From JBBDWJ01 sp040902925 (GTDB taxonomy: Bacteria; Acidobacteriota; Terriglobia; Bryobacterales; UBA6623), in contig JBBDWJ010000286.1 of NCBI GenBank assembly GCA_040902925.1, positions 1 to 14,675 of the forward strand: a stretch of DNA of 14,675 nucleotides. Reading direction: 5' to 3'. The notes under the pieces were generated by a model. It worked only from the letters and a program-made list of their open reading frames with translations, had not been told where the DNA came from and made no database searches. How positions within the stretch are numbered: position 1 is the stretch's first letter; each line of letters opens with the position of its first letter. This document shows, piece by piece, positions 7,398 to 14,670 of this stretch. Made by a program: the position numbers and the translations under genes.

Positions 7398-7427
7398 ATT
7401 CTAGGCGTTAGCGCGACGCAAGGTCAA
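7398..7427 (-). promoter_or_regulatory. Probable sigma70 promoter of the GWxTD operon
   Basis: On the minus strand a TTGACC -35 (complement of 7422-7427, 5 of 6) and a TAGAAT -10 (complement of 7398-7403, 5 of 6) are separated by 18 bp. Transcription would begin near 7391, about 73 nt before the ATG at 7318, with an AGGAG ribosome site in between. Confidence 0.65.
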
Positions 7428-7625
7428 GTCGATTCGGGTAAACTGTAGCGCCGATTTGGAGCCGGCTGGACCAATCGAAAGGCCTTCGCAGAGGCGCTTT
7501 TGGCCCCTTGCCGCAGCTTGACGACCTAGCTGACCCCACGACAAGTCCGGCTCGGATCATGAGCCTCTGCCTTAAGACTACGCACGGCCTGGTGGAGAAG
7601 GTTGCACCAATGTTTCGGGAGACTG

Positions 7626-7655
7626 TGTTCGGGCGACTGGTGTTCGGGCGACTGG
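7626..7655. repeat. Two-copy 15-bp tandem repeat
   Basis: TGTTCGGGCGACTGG occurs twice back to back (7626-7640 and 7641-7655), and a partial copy of its end (GACTG) precedes the first. It is a small perfect tandem duplication in noncoding DNA, about 280-305 bp upstream of the inferred start of the kinase transcript. Confidence 0.9.
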
Positions 7656-7726
7656 CGGCGCCTTGGCGCCTCGCCGTGGCCAGTGATTGCGATGAGGTTG
7701 TCACTCAACCGGGCTACCCAATCGAT

Positions 7727-7754
7727 AACACAGCGGCGGGAAAACACAGCGGCG
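7727..7754. repeat. Spaced 12-bp direct repeat
   Basis: AACACAGCGGCG occurs at 7727-7738 and again at 7743-7754, a 16-bp centre-to-centre distance. It lies about 180-205 bp upstream of the transcription start inferred from the sigma54-type promoter, within the range where NtrC-class activators bind. No symmetric half-site was recognised, so a regulatory role is only a suggestion. Confidence 0.75.
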
Positions 7755-7905
7755 CTCTCAGAGCCCGTAAGCAACTGAAGACTCCGGCTTCTATGTAAAT
7801 CCACAGGGAAAATCCTGAAAATCATATTTTTGCCGCGTGCGTTTCCGAACAGGCTGGCAACCATCTATTTTTCAATCGTTTACAATCCATAAAGAACGGC
7901 GGGTT

Positions 7906-7921
7906 TGGCATTCGACGTGCT
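7906..7921 (+). promoter_or_regulatory. Candidate sigma54 (-24/-12) promoter for the two-component operon
   Basis: TGGCATTCGACGTGCT matches the sigma54 consensus TGGCACG-N4-TTGCW: the -24 GG (7907-7908) and -12 GC (7919-7920) are both present at the exact required spacing, and the -24 box matches TGGCA perfectly. The start site would be near 7932, about 55 nt before the ATG at 7987. It points toward a gene pair that includes an NtrC-family AAA+ activator, which makes the match more credible. Confidence 0.55.
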
Positions 7922-7986
7922 TCTCCGCTTGGCTACCCATCGGGGGTGAGGTGTCTTCGTACGCCTGCCCCGGGGTTGAACCGAAC

Positions 7987-10929
7987 ATGCAGAAAAGGCG
8001 ATCAGCCTGGATTCTCCGAGCGGTGTTGAGCTGCGTCACGCTGGCGCTGGTGGCTGCCGCGTTGTGGAATTTCCACGATCGCCAATCGTTTCGTCTGCCG
8101 GATGACGGGGTCTATTGGGTAGATGCGCCGAACGGAGTTCAGGCGTTGCATGTCGAGGCGGGCGGGCCGGGGAGCAAGGCGGGAGTCCGCCCCGGCGATC
8201 TGCTTCAGAGAATCAATGGCGTGAGCGTCGAGAACGCCGTCCACGCCGCAGGCATGCTGGCGGGAGTCGGCATCTGGAATCGCGCCGCTTATGGCCTTTC
8301 CAGAGCCGGGCAGGAGTTTGAATTGCCGCTGGTGGTGGGGGTCGCCGCCCGGCTGCAAGTAGTCGAATATTTCAAGCTGGCGCTGGCCCTCGTGTACCTG
8401 GTGATCGGCGGCTTCGTGTATTGGCGACGGTCGCAGCTCGCGGTCGCTATCGAAGGCCGCTCAACGCCGCCGATGGTGCGGCACTTCTATGTGCTCTGCC
8501 TGGCGTCGTTTGTGCTATACGCGTTTATCTACTCGGGCCGGTTTGATGCTTTCGACCGCTTCGTTTACTGGGGCAATGTGTGGGCGACGCTGCTGGCGCC
8601 CGCGGCGTTGTGGCACTTTTGTGTGATTTTCCCGGGCTCGCGGCATGTTCCACGGCTCCGCAGGGTTCTCGCCGCCGCCGGATACGCCCCGGTGGTAGTG
8701 CTGCTTTTCGCCTACCATTTGGCCGCCGCCGGCTTGCTGAGCAGCGATCTGGCGCTCCAGGAGCTCAGCGGGCTGCTGGACCGGGTCTCTTACGCCCTGA
8801 TGGGCGCCTATCTGCTGGGCGGCGCGGTCTTCCTCTCCTTCAGCGGCAAGCGCGATGAAGATACGGCTCTGCGGCAGCAGCGCCGCTGGCTGGCGCATGG
8901 CACGCTGTGGGGCGCGCTACCCTTCGTCGTCTTTTACCTGGCTCCGTTCGTGGCGGGCCAGATTCCCGGCGCGGCGCGCAGCCTGTCAATTTTCTCGATG
9001 GGCCTGATCCCGCTGGCCTTTGCGTATGCGATTGCGCGCTACCGCCTGATGGACATCGAGGTGTTTGTCCGCCGCGGCACGGCCTATACGCTCGCGACGG
9101 CGACACTGCTGGCGGCTTTCTACGGTATGGTGTTCCTGCTGAGCGGCGTGATGCAGCCGCAACTGCAGGAGTTGGGGCCGTCGGGATGGGTGATCTCGGT
9201 TGTGGCGGCGGCGCTACTGTTCCATCCGCTGCGGAATTGGATCCAGCAGAGCCTCGATCGCCGCTTCTACCGCGAGCGCTACGACTACCGCCGCACGTTG
9301 ATCGATTTCGCCGCGGAGCTGGGCACGGAGACCAATCTGGACCACATGATGGGTGCGGTGCGCCAGCGATTGTCCGAAACACTGGATTTGCGGCGCATGG
9401 CGATCTTTCTGCCGGACGAGGAAGGCGGCGCGTCCGGATACCGGCTGGCCGAGGGCGTTGGGCTCAGCGACGAAGAAGGCCGCGCGATTGAGCCCGGCAG
9501 CACGGCGCTGGATTTGAGCTTTATCGAACCGCTCGTCAGCAACCAGACGCGGCCTTATCTGTTCTTCGAAAGCCCGCGCTGGCGGATCGAGCAGCCGGCC
9601 GGGGCGCGGCGGACGATCGCGAGCCTGGATTTGAACTACTACGTGCCGTGCCGCGTGCATGGCCGCGTGGTGGCGCTGCTGGGGCTCGGCCGCACCGTGG
9701 ACGGCAGCTATCTCACGAGCGAAGATCTTTCGTTGGTGCGGGCGGTTTCCGGCTACTTAGCGATCGCGACCGAAAACGCGCAACTCTACCATTCGCTCGA
9801 GCGCAAGGCGACCGAATACCAGCGGCTGAAGGACTACAACGAGAACATCGTCGAGTCGCTGCACGTGGGGATACTGGCCGCCGATCTCGACGATCGCGTC
9901 GAGAGCTGGAGCACGCCGCTCGAGTTGATGTTCCACATCTCGCGGCAGCAGGCCGTCGGCCGGCGTCTGGCCGAGCTGCTGCCTCCCGAGCTGGTCGAGG
10001 AGTTCGACCGCGTGCGCGGCGAGTCGGGCATTCACAACGTCTATAAGTTCCGCCTGCGGGCGGCCTCGTTCCCGCCCGAGTTTCGCCCCACCAACGGCTC
10101 GGCGAATCAGGAGCAGACGATCAATGTGGCGGTTGCGCCGCTGGTGAGCAAGAACCTCGAAGCGATCGGGCGGCTGATTATTTTCGACGACGTGACCGAG
10201 CGCGTGGAGCTGGAAGAGAAGGTCGTGCAGGCCGACCGGCTGAGCTCGATCGGGCTGCTGGCGGCCGGCGTGGCGCACGAGGTCAACACGCCGCTGGCGG
10301 TGATCTCGAGCTACGCGCAGATGCTCGCCAAACAGATGCACGCCGACCCGGGCCAGGCGAAAATCCTGCAGAAAATCACGTCGCAGACGTTCCGCGCGAG
10401 TGAAATCATCAACTCGCTGCTGAACTTCTCACGGACATCCAGCCGCGATTTCGAGACGATCGACCTCAACCAAACGCTGCAGGATACGATTGCGCTGATC
10501 GAGCCACAACTGCGCAAAGCGGGGGTGACGGTCGAAACCGAGCTCGATCCAGCCGCGGCGCCCGTTTGGGGCAACAGCGGCAAGCTGCAGCAAGTATTTC
10601 TCAACCTGGCGCTCAACGCGCGCGACGCGATGCCGAACGGCGGGCGTCTCGCCGTAAGCACAACGGCCGCGGAGACCGCCAACGGAGATGCCTTGGCGCA
10701 TGTCGTGGTCAGCGACACCGGCAGCGGCATTCCACCCGAACACTTGCAGCGCATCTACGATCCCTTCTTCACGACCAAAGGACCCAAGAGCGGTACGGGG
10801 CTGGGCCTGGCGGTCAGCTACGGCATCATCCAGGAGCACTCCGGTAACATGAATGTGGAGAGCGAAGTCGGCCGCGGGACGACCTTCCACATCGAGCTGC
10901 CGCTCTCCGGGAAACCTCTCCATGCCTGA
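7987..10929 (+). CDS. Membrane sensor histidine kinase with PDZ, polytopic, GAF and PAS regions
   Basis: A 980-residue kinase. In order: a membrane span (about 6-27); a PDZ-like domain (about 35-118, with GVRPGDLLQRING); about nine membrane spans (about 124-412) ending in IPLAFAYAIARYRLMDIE, a motif seen in polytopic sensor kinases; a GAF-like domain (about 435-600); a PAS-like domain (about 612-740); HisKA with AAGVAHEVNTPL, phospho-acceptor His764; and a HATPase with N-box NLALNA (873-878), G1 DTGSG (910-914), F-box DPFFTTK and G2 GTGLGLA (936-942). It should autophosphorylate and pass phosphate to the regulator encoded directly downstream, whose start it overlaps by 8 nt. The PDZ domain is predicted to be periplasmic. 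The frame is open back to a GTG at 7837; I prefer the ATG at 7987, which starts just before the first span and lies downstream of the candidate sigma54 promoter. A GTG at 7951 is possible. The signal sensed is unknown. Confidence 0.92.
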   Translation: MQKRRSAWILRAVLSCVTLALVAAALWNFHDRQSFRLPDDGVYWVDAPNGVQALHVEAGGPGSKAGVRPGDLLQRINGVSVENAVHAAGMLAGVGIWNRAAYGLSRAGQEFELPLVVGVAARLQVVEYFKLALALVYLVIGGFVYWRRSQLAVAIEGRSTPPMVRHFYVLCLASFVLYAFIYSGRFDAFDRFVYWGNVWATLLAPAALWHFCVIFPGSRHVPRLRRVLAAAGYAPVVVLLFAYHLAAAGLLSSDLALQELSGLLDRVSYALMGAYLLGGAVFLSFSGKRDEDTALRQQRRWLAHGTLWGALPFVVFYLAPFVAGQIPGAARSLSIFSMGLIPLAFAYAIARYRLMDIEVFVRRGTAYTLATATLLAAFYGMVFLLSGVMQPQLQELGPSGWVISVVAAALLFHPLRNWIQQSLDRRFYRERYDYRRTLIDFAAELGTETNLDHMMGAVRQRLSETLDLRRMAIFLPDEEGGASGYRLAEGVGLSDEEGRAIEPGSTALDLSFIEPLVSNQTRPYLFFESPRWRIEQPAGARRTIASLDLNYYVPCRVHGRVVALLGLGRTVDGSYLTSEDLSLVRAVSGYLAIATENAQLYHSLERKATEYQRLKDYNENIVESLHVGILAADLDDRVESWSTPLELMFHISRQQAVGRRLAELLPPELVEEFDRVRGESGIHNVYKFRLRAASFPPEFRPTNGSANQEQTINVAVAPLVSKNLEAIGRLIIFDDVTERVELEEKVVQADRLSSIGLLAAGVAHEVNTPLAVISSYAQMLAKQMHADPGQAKILQKITSQTFRASEIINSLLNFSRTSSRDFETIDLNQTLQDTIALIEPQLRKAGVTVETELDPAAAPVWGNSGKLQQVFLNLALNARDAMPNGGRLAVSTTAAETANGDALAHVVVSDTGSGIPPEHLQRIYDPFFTTKGPKSGTGLGLAVSYGIIQEHSGNMNVESEVGRGTTFHIELPLSGKPLHA

Positions 10930-12385
10930 GTCTTCCCCTGCCCTCGGGCGGGACGCCAAGGGTAAGATCCTCATCATTGACGACGAGCCGGAGATTCGCG
11001 AGAGTCTCGAAACGCTGCTCGAGTTGGAGAACTACGCCGTCGTTACAGCTCCGGACGGCAAGACCGGATTGAATCTGCTGGCGGCGCGGTCGGTGGACCT
11101 GGTGCTGCTCGACCTGATGCTGCCGGATCTCTCGGGCATCGACGTTCTGGAGCGCATCCGCGAGCAGGACCACGAAACGCCGGTCGTGGTTCTTACCGCC
11201 TACGGTTCGGTCGAAAACGCCGTCGCGGCGATCAAGTGCGGCGCCAACGACTTTCTGACCAAGCCGTGGAACAACGACAAGCTGCTGCTCGAGATCGAGC
11301 AGACGATCACGCGCAGCCGCCTGGAGCGCGAAAACGCGCAGCTCAAGAGCCAGCTCCGGCAGCGTTACAGCTTCTCGAACATCATCGGCAAGAGCGAGCG
11401 AATGCATCGTGTGTTCGATCTGGTCGCGCAGGTCGCTCCGAGCCGCTCCACGGTGCTGATCCATGGCGAAAGCGGCACCGGCAAGGAATTGATCGCCAAG
11501 GCCATCCACACCCACTCGCCGCGCGTGGAGCGGCCGTTCGTCGCGGTGAACACGAGCTCGATTCCGGTCGACCTGATCGAGTCGGCGTTGTTTGGACATG
11601 TGCGAGGCGCTTTCACCAGCGCGATCGCTTCCCGCAAAGGCTACTTCGAGCTCGCCAACGGCGGCACGTTGTTCCTTGACGAGATCGGAACGCTGGGGCT
11701 CGATACGCAGGCGAAGCTGCTGCGAGTGATTCAAGAGCGCGAGTTCATGCCGGTCGGGTCGAACGAAACGGTGCGCATCGACGTGCGCATCGTGGCGGCG
11801 ACCAACGACGATCTCGCGAAACTGGTCGAAGAAGAGCGTTTTCGCAAGGACCTCTATTACCGCCTGAACGTCATCGAGATCAAGCTGCCGCCGCTGCGGG
11901 AGCGCGGGGAAGATATCCCGCTGCTTGCCGAGCATTTTCTGAATAAGTACAGCCAGGAGAATCAGCGTTTCCTGGAAGGTAGCGGACGCTCGAAGCTGCA
12001 TTTCGCGGCCTCGGCGTTGCAGATCCTGATGGACCATGACTGGCCGGGCAATGTCCGCGAATTGGAAAACGTGGTGGAGCGCGCCGTGGTGCTGGCGACG
12101 CAGCCGGAGATCCCCGCCGAGCTGCTACCGGAGTCGCTGCTCGGTAGTAACGGCATGGAGCGGCCCAGGATTCCCACCAACTTCAAACCCGCGGCGGGAG
12201 CAAGCTTGCACGAGCTGGCCGAGGAGTTCGAGCGGCAGATTATTATCGACGAGCTCGAAAAGTGCAACTGGAGCCAGACCGAAGCCGCGAAGCGATTGAA
12301 CGTGGCGCTGTCCACGCTCAACCAGAAGATTCAGCGCTACAAGATTGATATCAAGAAGCTGCGCGGGCGCGATGCCGCGGACTAG
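10922..12385 (+). CDS. NtrC-family sigma54-dependent response regulator
   Basis: A 487-residue activator. The receiver domain (about 14-130) has the acidic pair Asp20/Asp21, phospho-acceptor Asp64 in LLDLMLP, Thr92 and Lys114. The AAA+ domain (about 152-395) has Walker A GESGTGKE (182-189), the sigma54-contact loop as GAFTSA (229-234), Walker B GGTLFLDE (247-254), the arginine-finger region FRKDLYYRLNV and sensor II WPGNVRELENV (from 374). A Fis-type helix-turn-helix closes the protein (about 440-475, QTEAAKRLNVALSTLNQKI). Phosphorylated, it should form a ring that hydrolyses ATP to open sigma54-polymerase promoters. The ATG at 10922 overlaps the kinase stop by 8 nt, so the pair is translationally coupled and surely cognate. 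GAFTSA differs from the consensus GAFTGA at one residue. The targets are unknown; the candidate sigma54 promoter upstream of the kinase suggests autoregulation. Confidence 0.95.
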   Translation: MPESSPALGRDAKGKILIIDDEPEIRESLETLLELENYAVVTAPDGKTGLNLLAARSVDLVLLDLMLPDLSGIDVLERIREQDHETPVVVLTAYGSVENAVAAIKCGANDFLTKPWNNDKLLLEIEQTITRSRLERENAQLKSQLRQRYSFSNIIGKSERMHRVFDLVAQVAPSRSTVLIHGESGTGKELIAKAIHTHSPRVERPFVAVNTSSIPVDLIESALFGHVRGAFTSAIASRKGYFELANGGTLFLDEIGTLGLDTQAKLLRVIQEREFMPVGSNETVRIDVRIVAATNDDLAKLVEEERFRKDLYYRLNVIEIKLPPLRERGEDIPLLAEHFLNKYSQENQRFLEGSGRSKLHFAASALQILMDHDWPGNVRELENVVERAVVLATQPEIPAELLPESLLGSNGMERPRIPTNFKPAAGASLHELAEEFERQIIIDELEKCNWSQTEAAKRLNVALSTLNQKIQRYKIDIKKLRGRDAAD

Positions 12386-12393
12386 CGGACGGT

Positions 12394-12426
12394 CGCAGAG
12401 AGAACGCTCTACTGCGGCTGGGTTTT
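12394..12426 (+). terminator. Possible weak terminator between convergent genes
   Basis: A hairpin with arms CGCAGAGAG (12394-12402) and CTCT-A-CTGCG (12407-12416), one bulged A and an AACG loop, lies 8 bp after the regulator stop. Four T residues follow at 12423-12426 after a 6-nt gap, so the terminator is imperfect. It overlaps the stop codon of the convergent DUF2059 gene. Confidence 0.35.
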
Positions 12427-12915
12427 CTCGATAAACTCCTCTACAAGTCTTTTCAGCTCCGGTTGCGCGGCGGTCATTCTCTGCTGTGCGATCTCGGCGC
12501 CCCTCTTCATGAGCATAGGACTGCTGGAAACCATCGCCTGCCCGGCCGGGGAGCGGTAGAAGGCGAGCAGCTCGTCCATTTGCTCTTCCGTGAACGCGTC
12601 GGCGTACAGCTTGATGTATTGCGGCCGTAGCTGATCCCAGCCCAAGGCAGTCCTCACCACCGCTTCGACTTTGCCCTGCATCTCTTCGAGCAGTTTGGTT
12701 TTCTCCGGCGGCAGGTTGACTCCCAGCGTTTCCTGCATCACCGATGTCCTTACCTGATTCATCGCCATCGTCATGCTCTGGCTGAACATCTCCTCGAGCC
12801 GCGCGACGGCGAACAGTTCCTCGACTTTTCGAGCTTTGCTCGCTTCATCCGCGCGCGCCACCGTACCGGCAATGGACAGCAGCGCGAGAAGAAGGAAGAG
12901 GCGGTTGAGTCTCAT
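12409..12915 (-). CDS. DUF2059-domain secreted protein
   Basis: A 168-residue protein with a signal peptide (hydrophobic 6-19, likely cleavage after ARA at 20-22). The mature part is helical and carries the DUF2059 signature: YIKLYADAFTEEQMDELLAF, directly followed by YRSPAGQAMVSSSP (together about 100-133). DUF2059 proteins are common periplasmic or exported proteins of Gram-negative bacteria with no established function. The length is typical. No clear ribosome site precedes the ATG at 12915, but the signal peptide begins there. The gene converges on the response regulator with only 23 bp between the stops, and lies 99 bp downstream of the DNA ligase on the same strand, so it could be in a transcript with the ligase or have its own promoter; nothing links it functionally to either. 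Confidence 0.88.
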   Translation of the reverse strand: MRLNRLFLLLALLSIAGTVARADEASKARKVEELFAVARLEEMFSQSMTMAMNQVRTSVMQETLGVNLPPEKTKLLEEMQGKVEAVVRTALGWDQLRPQYIKLYADAFTEEQMDELLAFYRSPAGQAMVSSSPMLMKRGAEIAQQRMTAAQPELKRLVEEFIEKTQPQ

Positions 12916-13014
12916 GGCTCAAAGGCTATCACAAGCATCTGAAAAATCGATGAGCTTGACGCCCTCCCGGACCCGCCGCCTGTGGGGGGGCGACTCGAGG
13001 GGGCGGCGGCGGCG
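12916..13014 (-). other. Very GC-rich gap between ligase and DUF2059 genes
   Basis: The 99-bp gap holds a run of seven G (12984-12990), a GGC-triplet run (13002-13013) and complementary CCGCCGCC (12973-12980) and GGCGGCGG arms separated by about 21 nt. No T-run follows on the minus strand, so it is not a standard intrinsic terminator. I could not pick out a convincing promoter for the DUF2059 gene. Confidence 0.4.
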
Positions 13015-14562
13015 CTAACCATTCGCCGGGCGCGCCGCGACGCCGGCTAACTCGCGCACGGTTTGAAAGGTATCGGAGTCGGCGGCCGTTTTGTCAGGCC
13101 GGTAGCGTTTCACTCTCGCGAAGCGCAGCGCCAGGCCGCTGGGATATCTCGAGCTGATCTGGATTTCATTGAAGGCGATTTCGACGACCACCTTGGGTTC
13201 GACATAGACCGTGTAACTGTCGCGGCCGATCTCCAGCTTGAGGAACTCTGCGGTTTGCCAGGCAAGCATCTTATCGGTCAAGCCCTTGAAGGTTTTCCCC
13301 AGCATGGCGAAGCCGCCTTTTTCGGTATCGCGCGCGCCGAGGTGGAGATTGCTGAGCCAGCCTTTCCTGCGTCCGCTGCCCCACTCCGCGGCCAGCACGA
13401 CCAGATCGAGCGTGCGGGCCTGCTTAATCTTCCGCCAGCTCTGGCCGCGCGCGCCGGCGGCGTAGCCCGAATCGAGCGCCTTCGCCATGACGCCTTCGTG
13501 ACCTTGCGTGAGCGCTTCGTTGAGAAACTCTTCAGCGCTGGCGGCATCCCCGGTGACGCGATGAGGCACAACGTTGGCCGCTGGAGAAATCTCTTCCAAC
13601 AGGCCAAAGCGGCGCGACTGCGGTTCGTCGATGAGCGACTGGCCATTCCAATAGATCAAGTCGAACCAGAACGGCGTGAGCGGCAGCTCGGCGCGCATGC
13701 GGTCGACTTCGAGCCTTCGCCCGAAGCGGCGCATGGTGACTTGAAACGGCTGCGGGCGGCCGTCGGGAGTGAGGCTCAGCACCTCGCCGTCGAGAATGAG
13801 GTTTTCCCCAGGCAAGGCGCGCACGGCCTCGACGATTTCGGGCACGGCGGGCGTAACGTCGTTGAGGCGGCGGGAGAACACAGCGACTTCGTCGCCGGAG
13901 CGGTGAACCTGCACGCGAGCGCCGTCGAATTTGAATTCGAGCGCCGCCTCGCCGAGCTCATGGATCGCGGAGGCGACATCGTCGGAGGTCTGCGCCAGCA
14001 TCGGCTGCAGCGGCCGGAACAACTCGACGTCGTAGGGAGCCAGGCCGTCAGCGCCCGATTCGAGCACCGCGCGCGCCACGCCCGCCATCTCACCCGCCAA
14101 CATCACTGCGCGGCGGATGCGGTCCGCGTTCACGCCGGAAGCCTTCGCCAGCGCTTCGAGCATGACGCCTTCGAGCGCGCCTTGCCGCAGCTCGCCATGC
14201 AATAGGCGCGTGAGGAATTGCTGCTCGGCAGCGGTGGCGCGCGCGAACATCTGCTGCAAGATCTCGCGCCGGTTGCGCTCCGCGCCCGGCCCTTTGACGG
14301 CAGCCAGCGAGTCCAGGGCACGATCTACGTCCCGGATTTCGAGAATCGGGGTTTCCGCCGCTGGTGCGGCTGCGTTCCGCAGCGTCGCGTATCCAACGCC
14401 GATCCGCCCTTGGCGCGCGCCGCCCGAAAGAAACGCCACGACGATCTCGGTTTCATCGGGATCCAATCGCCGTAGCAGGTCGGCGAGCAGGTCGATTTTT
14501 TCGAGCCTCTTTGGGGTGCCGGTGACGCGCTGGGAAGTCTCAACAACGTGTGCCAGCAGCAT
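13015..14562 (-). CDS. lig: ATP-dependent DNA ligase (LigB/archaeal type)
   Basis: A 515-residue ligase that seals DNA nicks through an enzyme-AMP intermediate. The N-terminal DNA-binding domain (about 1-180) starts LLAHVVETSQRVTGTPKRLE and contains LSGGARQGRIGVGYATLR, resembling mycobacterial LigB as I remember it. The adenylation domain has motif I EFKFDGAR with nucleotidyl Lys211, motif III ILDGEV with Glu260, motif IIIa FWFDLIYWNG, motif IV EGVMAK (356-361) and motif V WRKIK (376-380). The OB-fold part (about 385-500) includes WGSGRRKGWLSNLHLGARD and the C-terminal SGLALRFARVKRYRPDK. All catalytic motifs look intact and the length is normal for the family. It is not joined to the polymerase and nuclease domains of LigD, and no Ku, Lhr helicase, exonuclease or PdeM gene is visible. 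It is probably a repair or accessory ligase beside the essential NAD-dependent LigA, which is not in this window. Confidence 0.95.
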   Translation of the reverse strand: MLLAHVVETSQRVTGTPKRLEKIDLLADLLRRLDPDETEIVVAFLSGGARQGRIGVGYATLRNAAAPAAETPILEIRDVDRALDSLAAVKGPGAERNRREILQQMFARATAAEQQFLTRLLHGELRQGALEGVMLEALAKASGVNADRIRRAVMLAGEMAGVARAVLESGADGLAPYDVELFRPLQPMLAQTSDDVASAIHELGEAALEFKFDGARVQVHRSGDEVAVFSRRLNDVTPAVPEIVEAVRALPGENLILDGEVLSLTPDGRPQPFQVTMRRFGRRLEVDRMRAELPLTPFWFDLIYWNGQSLIDEPQSRRFGLLEEISPAANVVPHRVTGDAASAEEFLNEALTQGHEGVMAKALDSGYAAGARGQSWRKIKQARTLDLVVLAAEWGSGRRKGWLSNLHLGARDTEKGGFAMLGKTFKGLTDKMLAWQTAEFLKLEIGRDSYTVYVEPKVVVEIAFNEIQISSRYPSGLALRFARVKRYRPDKTAADSDTFQTVRELAGVAARPANG

Positions 14563-14582
14563 GAATCTGAGGATAGGCTACC

Positions 14583-14670
14583 TGGGGGCAAGGCCGCGTG
14601 CCGGCCAGGCCCCCAAAGGGCAGGCTACGGGCAGGCTGCGCCTGCCCTGCACAGGCAAGATTGCCTGTGC
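14583..14670. repeat. Cluster of three hairpins (REP-like palindromes) at the right edge
   Basis: Three adjacent inverted repeats: TGGGGGC/GCCCCCA (14583-14589 with 14609-14615) enclosing an inner GGCCG/CGGCC stem; GGGCAGGC/GCCTGCCC with a TGC loop (14629-14647), whose 5' arm is also duplicated at 14618-14625; and GCACAGGCAA/TTGCCTGTGC (14649-14658 with 14661-14670), a near-perfect palindrome. The cluster lies just upstream of the ligase start. It looks like extragenic palindromic DNA rather than a terminator, because no T-run follows on either strand. It may continue beyond the window. Confidence 0.75.

Larger units (their letters stand above)
7428..7905. other. Gene-free region between divergent promoters, with short repeats
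   Basis: About 480 bp with no convincing gene. Two frames (7508-7798 + and 7526-7864 -, about 100 codons each) have no recognised domain and their repeated residues come from a DNA tandem duplication, so I do not call them. The stretch holds a 15-bp tandem repeat (7626-7655), a spaced 12-bp direct repeat (7727-7754), a GGTTG/CAACC inverted repeat (7696-7710) and an AT-rich tail (about 7800-7900) that includes a TACAAT -10-like box at 7881-7886. It is well placed to hold upstream activator sites for the two-component genes. Confidence 0.5.

Noticed and set aside
7526..7864. 112-codon minus-strand frame starting with ATG in the kinase upstream region
   Set aside because: There is no ribosome site or recognisable domain, and the SPEHQSPEH repeat merely reflects the DNA tandem repeat. 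It would also overlap the likely regulatory region.
10826..12037. 403-codon open frame on the minus strand
   Set aside because: It is antisense to the kinase 3' end and the NtrC-family regulator, both certain. No domain is recognisable and the composition is typical of a shadow frame.
13063..14205. 380-codon open frame on the + strand
   Set aside because: It is antisense to the DNA ligase, which has all its catalytic motifs.
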